Assembly: GCA_002449135.1 (NCBI GenBank)
Contig: DKCH01000011.1
Coordinates: forward strand, 1 to 5,991
Reading direction: 5' to 3'
Source of the DNA: Caryophanales bacterium UBA6879
Lineage (GTDB): Bacteria; Bacillota_I; Bacilli_A; RFN20; CAG-288
Length of the DNA stretch: 5,991 bases
Shown here in pieces: positions 1-5,674 of this stretch. The position numbers and the translations under genes were made by a program. Position 1 is the stretch's first letter. Every line of letters begins with the position of its first letter. Below the pieces are notes generated by a model. That model was not told where the DNA came from. It did no database searches and worked only from the letters and a program-made list of their open reading frames with translations.

Positions 1-635
1 AAAACAGTATATTCATCACATAAAGAAAAGATCTCTGGCATTTTATGTGAAATAAATATAAATGTTTTCCCTTTTTCTTTTAATGAACGAATAATTTTAA
101 AGAAATTATCAATTTCATCATTATTTAATGCTGTAGTTGGTTCATCCAGGATAAAAATATCAGCCTTTTTAAAAAGCGATTTAGAAATTTCCAAAAGTTG
201 TTTTTTACTTGTTGAAAGATCTTCAACAGTCTCGTTTGCATCTATATCAACACCGAGCTCTTCAAACAAATCATTACATTTTTGAATCATTTCTCTTTTT
301 GAAAGTAATCCAAACTTAGTAATTTCATTTTTGATAAAGATGTTTTCATAAACTTTTAAATCGTTAAAAAGATTAATTTCTTGGTGGACAAATGCTATTT
401 TTAAAGCTTCAGATTTAGTAACAGTAAGATTTTTAGCTTCTTTACCATCAATTTTAATAATTCCAGAATCAAGAGTTTTAACACCACCTAAAATATTCAT
501 TAAGGTAGATTTCCCTGCTCCATTTTCACCTATTAAAGCATGAATTGTGCCCTTATTAACATTAAAATTTACATTAAAAAGAACTTGGACTCCATCAAAG
601 GATTTATTAATATTAGTCATGCTTAATTTAACCAT
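1..635 (-). CDS. Sugar ABC transporter ATP-binding protein (RbsA/MglA type), N-terminal 211 residues, cut by the window edge
   Basis: This is the cytoplasmic ATPase that powers import of the sugar delivered by the lipoprotein encoded just upstream. In the first nucleotide-binding domain one can read Walker A GENGAGKST at residues 36-44, the Q-loop in FVHQE (Q85), the signature region LSTSKKQLLEISKSL from residue 140, Walker B and its glutamate in ILDEPT (D164, E165), and the switch histidine in ISHKM (H197). The signature lacks the glycine of canonical LSGGQ, which is usual for the first domain of the double-domain sugar ATPases (CUT2 family, about 500 residues). The missing part should therefore hold a second ATPase domain. 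The ATG at 635 has an AGGAGG four bases upstream. It lies 55 bases after the binding-protein stop, across a strong stem-loop. Substrate (ribose, galactose, inositol or other) cannot be deduced from this domain. The family call is very secure. Confidence 0.95.
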   Translation of the reverse strand, partial: MVKLSMTNINKSFDGVQVLFNVNFNVNKGTIHALIGENGAGKSTLMNILGGVKTLDSGIIKIDGKEAKNLTVTKSEALKIAFVHQEINLFNDLKVYENIFIKNEITKFGLLSKREMIQKCNDLFEELGVDIDANETVEDLSTSKKQLLEISKSLFKKADIFILDEPTTALNNDEIDNFFKIIRSLKEKGKTFIFISHKMPEIFSLCDEYTV

Positions 636-653
636 AAGTCCTCCTTTTTAAAT

Positions 654-679
654 ATGTGTAGGCCAAAAGGCCTACACAT
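654..679 (-). terminator. Intergenic stem-loop between the binding-protein and ATPase genes (mRNA-stabilising or partial terminator)
   Basis: A perfect 11-bp inverted repeat (arms 654-664 and 669-679, with ATGTGTAGGCC as one arm) encloses a four-base loop (UUUU in the minus-strand RNA). It begins 11 bases after the TAA of the binding-protein gene. On the minus strand the bases after the stem are ATTTAAAAAGG, not a U-run, so a full intrinsic terminator is not supported. Stem-loops at this place in transport operons are known to protect the upstream mRNA or lower downstream transcription, so the binding protein is made in excess over the ATPase and permease. That role is inferred here. The stem itself is certain. 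Confidence 0.6.
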
Positions 680-690
680 TAATTTGAAAT

Positions 691-1752
691 TTAAGCAGTT
701 ACTTTACCACCGAAACCAGTTTTATTTTTAACATTTGATTTATCAACAACTTCAACTGGAATAACGTGATCTTTTGTAACTTTTTCATTATTTAAATGTT
801 TAACAATATCATCTATAGCAGATGTAATCATACCTGGATCATAAGTAACATCGAATAAAGTAGTATTTTCAATATATGTTGCATATTGACTTTGTCTAGG
901 GTGATCACCTCTAATAACTTGATACATTTCTTCTAAACCAGAAGAAGAACCTAAAGCTTTAATATTAGTCTTAAAAGCTTGTTTATTTTCTTCAGAAATA
1001 GTTGAACCAGCTAAAGCTTCTAAAACACCCATAGAAATTTCAGAGTCATGAGTGAAAATCCATTTATAATCTTTAATAGTATTTTGGGCATCTTCAAAAA
1101 GTTTCTTACCCTTTTCTCTAGACCAACCAGTATAGTCTGTAGATTTTATTTGACTATCAATATCTGTTTGACTCCAACCATTGGCTTTTAATTCTTCATA
1201 GAAACCTTTATTTCTTAATTCAGGAACTGAGGAATTATCACCTGGCATAACTAAAATCTTATCTGTCTTTTGTAATCCAAGTTCAATAAATTTCTTAGCA
1301 GTTTCTTTACCGATACCTTCATTATCACCTTTAACACCAGAGACATAAGAAGTAGAACCATTAACTGCATCATTTGTAATGATTCTATCAAACATAACAA
1401 ATGGAATATTACCATTAGCTAATTTAGTAATTGCGCTTTCAACAGTATTGTCATAAGGTAAAATAACAATACCAGCAATATTAGAGCTTGCTTCTAAGTC
1501 ATTAACAGTATTCATTTGAACTTCAGCAGATTCGCAAGCAGTAACAACAAAATTGTATTTTTGGCCTTCTTTTTTATTTAATTCATCAGCATGGCTTTGA
1601 GCATTAGTTAATACAGCACCAGTCCAGCCATGATCAGCAGAAGGAACAAGAATTCTAACTTCTTGTTTTCCAGAATCAGAAGATTGGCAGCTAGCTAAAC
1701 CTAAAGTAAGACCTAAAGCAGCAAGTAAAGTAAAAATTCTACGATTTTTCAT
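691..1752 (-). CDS. Sugar ABC transporter substrate-binding lipoprotein (type I periplasmic-binding fold)
   Basis: This protein captures a sugar or cyclitol outside the membrane and hands it to the ABC importer. Residues 1-22 form a lipoprotein signal peptide: basic KNRR, a hydrophobic stretch, then the lipobox L19-A20-S21-C22, so the mature protein is anchored by lipidated Cys22. Residues 32-340 fit the two-lobed Peripla_BP_4 (ribose/galactose/xylose-binding) family. Visible ligand-site candidates are W43 in DHGWTGA, the FDR at 121-123, R180 in PELRNKGF and D236 in THDSE. The hinge-region sequence ALGSSSG replaces the GxD-type motif more usual there, so the ligand may not be a common hexose. 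The length of 353 residues is normal. The start is fixed by GGAGG seven bases before the ATG. The gene follows the oxidoreductase after a 91-base gap and is separated from the ATPase gene by a stem-loop, consistent with high expression. Exact substrate unknown. Confidence 0.93.
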   Translation of the reverse strand: MKNRRIFTLLAALGLTLGLASCQSSDSGKQEVRILVPSADHGWTGAVLTNAQSHADELNKKEGQKYNFVVTACESAEVQMNTVNDLEASSNIAGIVILPYDNTVESAITKLANGNIPFVMFDRIITNDAVNGSTSYVSGVKGDNEGIGKETAKKFIELGLQKTDKILVMPGDNSSVPELRNKGFYEELKANGWSQTDIDSQIKSTDYTGWSREKGKKLFEDAQNTIKDYKWIFTHDSEISMGVLEALAGSTISEENKQAFKTNIKALGSSSGLEEMYQVIRGDHPRQSQYATYIENTTLFDVTYDPGMITSAIDDIVKHLNNEKVTKDHVIPVEVVDKSNVKNKTGFGGKVTA

Positions 1753-1843
1753 ATTTTTTCCTCCTTTTATATTTTTATGAAAATTCTTATTTAAATAACC
1801 TTTATTATTTTTTTATGGCATATCTAATCTTTCCTTTCTTCAA
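1753..1843 (-). other. 91-base gap before the binding-protein gene; no secure promoter found
   Basis: This is the longest internal gap in the operon. It holds a perfect 12-base palindrome (TTATTTAAATAA, 1787-1798) and the strong Shine-Dalgarno site at 1760-1764. No convincing -35/-10 pair could be assigned on the minus strand. A weak TTGAAG at 1843-1838 has no good -10 partner at 16-18 bases. An internal promoter or mRNA processing site is possible but not shown. Confidence 0.3.
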
Positions 1844-2995
1844 TTATTCAAAATCAACCCAACTACCTTTTTTAGATGATTCAATAGCTTTATGAATGAA
1901 TTTAACCCCATCTAAACCATCTTCTACATTGGTGAAATCTAAATCTTTTTCTGTTAATTTTTCATTATTAATCTTTTTTAATAAAGCATTAACAACATTG
2001 CGATAAATATTACCAAAAGCACAAATTAACCCTTCAGGATGACCTACTGGTAAACGAGAATATTTACTAGCTGAATATTTCTTTAAATAACTAGCACCTC
2101 TAGATAAACGAGTAGTTCCTTCATCTAATTTAGTTAAAAGTAAATCATCTGGATATTCTTGTTCCCATTCAATAGCGGCTTTAGAACCAAATACTCTAAC
2201 TCTTAAACCATTAAGATGACCTAAAGCTACTTGTGAGCACCAAAAACCAGCTTTTAAACCATTTTCATATTCTAAAATCATATTGCTATTAAGATCTAAT
2301 GCCATACCATAATTATCAGTAGTAGCTACTAATTTTTTTAGTTTATAGCCAGTTAAATACTTAACTAAATTTTCAGCATGGGTTCCTATATCACCAATAC
2401 AATTAGATATTCCAGAATACTTAGGATCACTTCTCCAAACTGATAAACTAGTTTCTTTTTGTTTAGATTTATCTAAAGAATTAATTAACCAGTCTTGAGC
2501 ATACTCAACATTAATAGAAACTATTTCACCTAATTCATTTTTGGCAATCATTTCTTTAGCGATTTTTACCATCGTATAGCCAGTATATGTATATGTAATT
2601 GCAAAAATTAAGTTTCTTTCTTTAGCAAGTTCAACTAATTCTGTAGCTTCTTGTACAGTAAAACAAAGAGGTTTCTCACAAACGACATTAATGTTATGTA
2701 ATAAAAATTCTTTAGCAATTTGATAATGTAAGAAATTTGGAGTGCAAATTGAAACAAAATCAATTCCGTCTTCTCTTGCACTTTCTTTTTCTGCCATTTC
2801 TTTATAATCAAGATAGCAGCGTGAATCATCTACATGATAAGCTTTAGCAGTCTCAACATTTAGTTTCTGATCAATTGAAAAACATCCAGCAACTAATTGA
2901 GCTTTAGGTTCTAAAGCTAAAGCCTTACGATGAACTTCTCCTATAAAGGCTTTAATATCGCCTCCTACCATCCCATATCTAATAATATTTCTCAT
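1844..2995 (-). CDS. Gfo/Idh/MocA-family NAD(P)-dependent sugar/cyclitol oxidoreductase
   Basis: Enzymes of this family oxidise or reduce a hydroxyl of a sugar, glycoside or inositol with NAD(P). Numbered from the ATG, residues 1-125 form the Rossmann domain: cofactor loop GMVGGD at 8-13, CTPNFLH at 84-90, and the family hallmark EKP at 107-109 with catalytic-type K108. The C-terminal alpha/beta domain carries GDIGTHAEN (D202, H206), which fits the conserved Asp/His substrate-site motif, plus WRSDP and HPEG (about 319-322). The loop carries Asp13 where the second glycine of GxGxxG is expected. From memory, a GMVGGG...AFIG...VHR start marks a subfamily that often travels with the type of TIM-barrel gene found just upstream here. 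The ATG at 2995 was preferred because AGGTG lies close before it. A GTG at 3001 abutting the upstream stop would add two residues. The substrate is not known; inositol, 3-keto-glycoside and anhydrosugar chemistry are all possible. Confidence 0.92.
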   Translation of the reverse strand: MRNIIRYGMVGGDIKAFIGEVHRKALALEPKAQLVAGCFSIDQKLNVETAKAYHVDDSRCYLDYKEMAEKESAREDGIDFVSICTPNFLHYQIAKEFLLHNINVVCEKPLCFTVQEATELVELAKERNLIFAITYTYTGYTMVKIAKEMIAKNELGEIVSINVEYAQDWLINSLDKSKQKETSLSVWRSDPKYSGISNCIGDIGTHAENLVKYLTGYKLKKLVATTDNYGMALDLNSNMILEYENGLKAGFWCSQVALGHLNGLRVRVFGSKAAIEWEQEYPDDLLLTKLDEGTTRLSRGASYLKKYSASKYSRLPVGHPEGLICAFGNIYRNVVNALLKKINNEKLTEKDLDFTNVEDGLDGVKFIHKAIESSKKGSWVDFE

Positions 2996-2997
2996 AA

Positions 2998-3003
2998 TCA
3001 CCT
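2998..3003 (-). promoter_or_regulatory. Ribosome binding site deciding the oxidoreductase start
   Basis: The minus-strand sequence TAGGTGATTATG contains the upstream gene's TAG stop, an AGGTGA matching the 16S anti-Shine-Dalgarno, and the ATG at 2995. The AGG core is five bases from that ATG. The in-frame GTG at 3001 lies inside this site and has only weak purine-rich sequence before it, so the ATG is the better start. The stop of one gene and the ribosome site of the next overlap, which suggests translational coupling. Confidence 0.55.
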
Positions 3004-4000
3004 ACTTTGCATTAGAAATAGCATCATCAAACTTAACATTAGAAGCTTCAAAATCAACCTTATGAACAAATTGACAAGCTTCTGTTGCCCCTGCTACTCT
3101 TTCCATACCAGAATCTTCCCATTCAACAGATAATGCTCCTTCATATGAATAAGCATTTAAAACTCTAATAATTTCTTCAAAATTTACTTGACCATGTCCT
3201 AAAGAACGGAAATTCCATCCTCTTTTTAAAGATCCAAAATCAATATGTGAACCAAGCAAACCTGTTCTACCATTTAAAGTAACTGCAGCATCTTTCATAT
3301 GAACGTTATAAACTCTATCAATAAAATCTTCTAAGAAAATATGAGGAGTAACACCTTGCCACAACAAATGAGAAGGATCAAAATTAAGACCAAATTCTTT
3401 GCGATCCTTAAATACTTCTAATAAACGCTTAGCTGAATAATAATCAAAAGCAATTTCACCTGGATGAACTTCTAAAGCAAATTTAATACCATATTTATTA
3501 AATTCATCTAAAATTGGACACCAATCCTTATAAACTTGATTAAAACCATCATTTATTAATTCCTCACTAGTTTGTGGGAAAGAATATAAATAACGCCAAA
3601 TAGGTGAACCAGTAAAACCAGAAATTACCTTAATACCCATTTTATGAGCAACATAGGCAGCTTTCTTCATAGAAGTAGTAGCCCAAGCTTTAATTTCATC
3701 AGGCTTGTTAGCTAAACTAGCGGGAGCAAAATTATTTAAACGTGGATCAGGCAAATCAGAAACACACTGACCAATAATATGAGTAGATAAAACAGGACAA
3801 ATAAGATGATTATCTTTTAATGTTTTCTTAATAAATTCTAAATAATTCTCATCAGAATATGCCTTATCTAAATCAAAAGCATTTCCCCAAACAGCTAATT
3901 CTAAGCCATCATAACCCATTTTATGAGCTAGCTTACATAAACTTTCAAAATCCAAATCAGACCACTGACAAGTAACTAATAAAACTTTTCTTTTTCCCAT
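3002..4000 (-). CDS. Xylose-isomerase-like TIM-barrel sugar isomerase/epimerase (AP_endonuc_2 family, COG1082 type)
   Basis: This is a 332-residue cytoplasmic enzyme of the family that includes inosose dehydratase IolE, inosose isomerase, 3-ketosugar-processing enzymes and tagatose/psicose 3-epimerases. They act on keto-sugars using a divalent metal. The whole protein is one barrel. Repeating strand ends are seen at GYDGLELAVWG (29-39), LEVHPGE (176-182), GLNFDPSH (204-211), VHMKDA (233-238), SLGHGQVNFEEI (266-277) and LSVEWEDSG (290-298). By family analogy the metal ligands would be E177, D208, H234 and E293. A purely DNA-repair role (endonuclease IV) is unlikely given the neighbours and the SVEWED ending. 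The start has AGGAGG seven bases upstream, and the gene begins 13 bases after the LacI stop. It stops at TAG directly before the oxidoreductase, so the two are very likely co-translated and act in sequence. The reaction is inferred only by family. Confidence 0.9.
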   Translation of the reverse strand: MGKRKVLLVTCQWSDLDFESLCKLAHKMGYDGLELAVWGNAFDLDKAYSDENYLEFIKKTLKDNHLICPVLSTHIIGQCVSDLPDPRLNNFAPASLANKPDEIKAWATTSMKKAAYVAHKMGIKVISGFTGSPIWRYLYSFPQTSEELINDGFNQVYKDWCPILDEFNKYGIKFALEVHPGEIAFDYYSAKRLLEVFKDRKEFGLNFDPSHLLWQGVTPHIFLEDFIDRVYNVHMKDAAVTLNGRTGLLGSHIDFGSLKRGWNFRSLGHGQVNFEEIIRVLNAYSYEGALSVEWEDSGMERVAGATEACQFVHKVDFEASNVKFDDAISNAK

Positions 4001-4013
4001 ATTTTTTCCTCCT

Positions 4014-5021
4014 TTATGTATGTGAAATTAAAGATTCTTTTAAAAATATTGTGTTTTCTAAAATAATATTTTCCTTAACCTTTTCAGTTCTAATTAAATA
4101 GTCATAAGCTAAATTAATAGCTTCTTTACCTTGTGAGAAAGGATGCTGGCCAACACTAGCAATAACTAAATCATTTTTTAAACAATCTATTACTTCCATA
4201 GTTTGATCTACAGTAATGATTTTTGGTAATTTCCCTTTAAATTCACTTAAAGCTAAATTAGCTCCTTTAAATCCTGCAGATAAAAAGAAAATCAAATCAG
4301 AAGATTCGTTTTCTAGAATCTCTTTAGTCGCTTTATAAGTTAAAACCTCTGAATCAAAATTATCATAAATTTTAACAATCTCAAAATTATGGTTCAAAAC
4401 CTCAATAAGACCTTTTAGCCTTTGCTTTAAGCCATTATGCAAAACAGAAGATATGACTATGCTTGTTCTTACTTTATCTTTGAAAATTAAATTAGCAATA
4501 TTAGCTAAAAGCTTTCCAGAATTCAAATAGTCAGGGCCGACATAAGCTAATTTATTTTTCAAATTTAAATTAATATTTAAAGCAATAATAGGAATATCTA
4601 AGTCTTCTAATGCTTTTTTAATTTTTTCAGTTTCAATAGTAGAAATAATAAGCAAAGAAAGATTAAGCTGCTTCAATTCTTCAATAGCCTGTAAGGTTTG
4701 TTCTTCAGAAAAAACTTCAATACTTTTAATAGCAAAATCTAAACCAGAGTAATAAACTTTATCAATTTGATGCCTTATTCCTTCCTCTACTAAATCAAAG
4801 AAAGGTTGATTCCTACTACCAATAATAACACCTACATGCCTTTGATTATTTAAAAAGGCTAAACTTCTTGCCACACTATTGGGGCGATAATTAGTTTTTA
4901 TTAAAACATCCATTACCCTTTTTTCGACCTCTTTAGCGACCTTACCACGTTGATGAATAACCCTATCAACAGTCCCTCTAGAAGTCTTAGCTAACTTAGC
5001 AACTTCTTTAATAGTAATCAT
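4014..5021 (-). CDS. LacI-family transcriptional regulator, first gene of the sugar operon
   Basis: This is a 335-residue DNA-binding repressor. The N-terminal helix-turn-helix covers residues 3-23 (ITIKEVAKLAKTSRGTVDR), with recognition helix SRGTVDRVI. The hinge helix PNSVARSLA (47-55) includes L54 at the position of the leucine that opens the central CpG of LacI-type operators. Residues 62-335 form a type I periplasmic-binding ligand domain related to the sugar-binding lipoprotein downstream. Typical ligand-domain segments are NQPFFDLVEEGI, YVGPDYLNSG and the late VGQHPFSQG around residue 292. The RGTVDR helix differs from the MATVSR of CcpA, so this is a pathway-specific regulator and not the global one. 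The ATG at 5021 has AGAAAGG seven bases upstream. An operator-like palindrome 22 bases before the start suggests autorepression, with release by the transported sugar or an intermediate. Its inducer is unknown. Confidence 0.94.
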   Translation of the reverse strand: MITIKEVAKLAKTSRGTVDRVIHQRGKVAKEVEKRVMDVLIKTNYRPNSVARSLAFLNNQRHVGVIIGSRNQPFFDLVEEGIRHQIDKVYYSGLDFAIKSIEVFSEEQTLQAIEELKQLNLSLLIISTIETEKIKKALEDLDIPIIALNINLNLKNKLAYVGPDYLNSGKLLANIANLIFKDKVRTSIVISSVLHNGLKQRLKGLIEVLNHNFEIVKIYDNFDSEVLTYKATKEILENESSDLIFFLSAGFKGANLALSEFKGKLPKIITVDQTMEVIDCLKNDLVIASVGQHPFSQGKEAINLAYDYLIRTEKVKENIILENTIFLKESLISHT

Positions 5022-5042
5022 TTTTAAACCTTTCTAATAATG

Positions 5043-5056
5043 TGTAAGCGTTCACG
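5043..5056. promoter_or_regulatory. LacI-type operator O1 (cre-like), promoter-proximal
   Basis: TGTAAGCGTTCACG is an imperfect palindrome with the central CG typical of LacI-family operators. It differs from the other sites' consensus TGTAAGCGNTTACA at two positions and from the CcpA cre consensus (TGWNANCGNTNWCA) at one. It lies about 5-18 bases downstream of the predicted start of the operon transcript, where a bound protein would block elongation or promoter clearance. Confidence 0.65.
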
Positions 5057-5067
5057 GTCACAACTAC

Positions 5068-5097
5068 AATATATCAAGCTTTAAAAGTAAAACGCAA
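5068..5097 (-). promoter_or_regulatory. Predicted sigma-A promoter of the sugar operon (extended -10)
   Basis: On the minus strand TTGCGT (5097-5092) is followed after 18 bases by TATATT (5073-5068), which is preceded by TGA and so gives an extended -10 element, TGATATATT. Transcription would begin near 5061, giving a leader of about 40 bases before the LacI ATG and placing operator O1 at the very start of the transcript. The -35 is imperfect, so the call rests mainly on the extended -10 and the position. Confidence 0.5.
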
Positions 5098-5217
5098 TAG
5101 CAAATAAATCAAAAATAATCAATTATTAAACTATTATTTACAAATCATATAAATTAAAAATTTTTATTAAATTTAATGAATATCATAAAGCATCATATTA
5201 TGTAAGAAATTAAAGAA

Positions 5218-5242
5218 AATCCGATATCTTCGGGTTATTTTT
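5218..5242 (+). terminator. Terminator-like hairpin next to operator O2
   Basis: AATCCGA (5218-5224) can pair with TCGGGTT (5230-5236), including one G-U pair, around a five-base loop; the run ATTTTT follows. The fold works better in plus-strand RNA, because the G-U pair becomes a C-A mismatch on the minus strand. The stem is short for a terminator. It could stop stray transcription running from the operon side toward secA, or be incidental. No gene ends here. Confidence 0.3.
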
Positions 5243-5255
5243 GTAAGCGATTACA
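5242..5255. promoter_or_regulatory. LacI-type operator O2 (best palindrome)
   Basis: TGTAAGCGATTACA is a 14-base near-perfect palindrome with a central CG. It satisfies the CcpA cre consensus at every position and is also a good LacI-family operator. Its centre is 199 bases from the centre of O1, close to 19 turns of the helix. Weak promoter-like hexamers overlap it on both strands: TTGTAA with a -10 near 5263-5270 on plus, and TTGCAC-18-TGTAAT on minus. Confidence 0.7.
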
Positions 5256-5270
5256 TAAAATTTATAAAAT

Positions 5271-5286
5271 AATGTGCAAATGTGCA
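5271..5286. repeat. 8-bp tandem direct repeat between operators O2 and O3
   Basis: AATGTGCA occurs twice back to back (5271-5278 and 5279-5286), one of the few GC-containing stretches in this region. It lies between two operator-like sites. It could be a binding site for a second regulator or simple repeat noise. The function is unknown. Confidence 0.5.
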
Positions 5287-5296
5287 TATATAAAAA

Positions 5297-5310
5297 ATTA
5301 AGCGTTTACA
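5297..5310. promoter_or_regulatory. LacI-type operator O3, half-degenerate
   Basis: ATTAAGCGTTTACA keeps the core AAGCG and a perfect right half (TTTACA), but its first two bases differ from TGTAAGCGTTTACA. Its centre is 55 bases from O2 and 254 from O1. It is probably a weaker auxiliary site for the same protein. Confidence 0.5.
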
Positions 5311-5604
5311 TAAACTAACAAAGATATCTATATTTCTTTTAATTTTTTTCACTTTTTTTAAAAATAAATAAACACACTAGAAGCACATTGAATTTAAGTA
5401 GATAAATTTACATCTAAATAAATAGCTTGTCCGAACACAAATTTTATTTTTTACATATTGAAAAACTTAAAATAACCATCTATAAAATTAAATATTATTT
5501 TTTTATAATTAAAAAGCTTATGTTTTATTCAAAAAAGTGTTTTTTTAATTATTTTTATTTTTTTATTTAATTTTAATTATTTATAGATATATATTATATA
5601 TTTA

Positions 5605-5633
5605 TTGTAAAGATACTTTTAAATTGTTAAAAT
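5605..5633 (+). promoter_or_regulatory. secA promoter (sigma-A type)
   Basis: TTGTAA (5605-5610) and TAAAAT (5628-5633) are separated by exactly 17 bases. Dense A- and T-tracts just upstream could act as an UP-element. Transcription would begin near 5640, giving a leader of about 35 bases. It contains a small hairpin (TATCTT/AAGATA, 5644-5659) and then the secA ribosome site AGGAG at 5663-5667. Confidence 0.65.
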
Positions 5634-5674
5634 ATCAGTTGTGTATCTTTAAAAAGATAGTTAGGAGATTCAAA

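Larger units (their letters stand above)
5022..5674. other. 653-base AT-rich divergent intergenic region between the sugar operon and secA
   Basis: No gene was found here. Short frames beginning at 5040 and 5177 lack ribosome sites and end within about 15 codons. The left third carries the operon promoter and three LacI-type operator sites, described separately. From 5311 to 5600 there is only very AT-rich sequence with A- and T-tracts; between 5540 and 5606 just one base is G or C. The right end carries the secA promoter. An imperfect dyad TTGT-CCGAAC-ACAA at 5417-5430 was noted without a recognised binder. Confidence 0.6.

Noticed and set aside
2635..2829. A 64-codon minus-strand open frame inside the oxidoreductase gene in another frame
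   Set aside because: It is fully contained in the Gfo/Idh coding region, has low-complexity composition and shows no start signal.
2930..3133. A 67-codon plus-strand open frame opposite the oxidoreductase and TIM-barrel junction
   Set aside because: It lies entirely antisense to two well-supported genes, has no ribosome binding site and its sequence shows no domain. It is a shadow of the real frames.
691..5021. Possible use of the Mycoplasma code (TGA as tryptophan)
   Set aside because: All four complete genes are full length with every Trp as TGG (at least eight in the TIM-barrel gene alone), and none needs TGA read as Trp. The standard code is sufficient.
5132..5142. A TTATTTACA sequence resembling a DnaA box in AT-rich DNA, suggesting an origin
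   Set aside because: It is a single one-mismatch site with no cluster, and neither dnaA nor dnaN is nearby. This is expected by chance in such AT-rich sequence.
5531..5560. AAAAAAGTGTTTTTT as an intrinsic terminator
   Set aside because: The stem is only A-T pairs with a three-base loop in a long A/T tract, and no gene ends upstream. It is not distinguishable from composition.
5640..5674. Small hairpin in the secA leader as a riboswitch or SecM-like secretion sensor
   Set aside because: The leader is only about 35 bases with a six-base A/U-rich stem and no upstream peptide frame. It is too small for a known aptamer or an arrest peptide.
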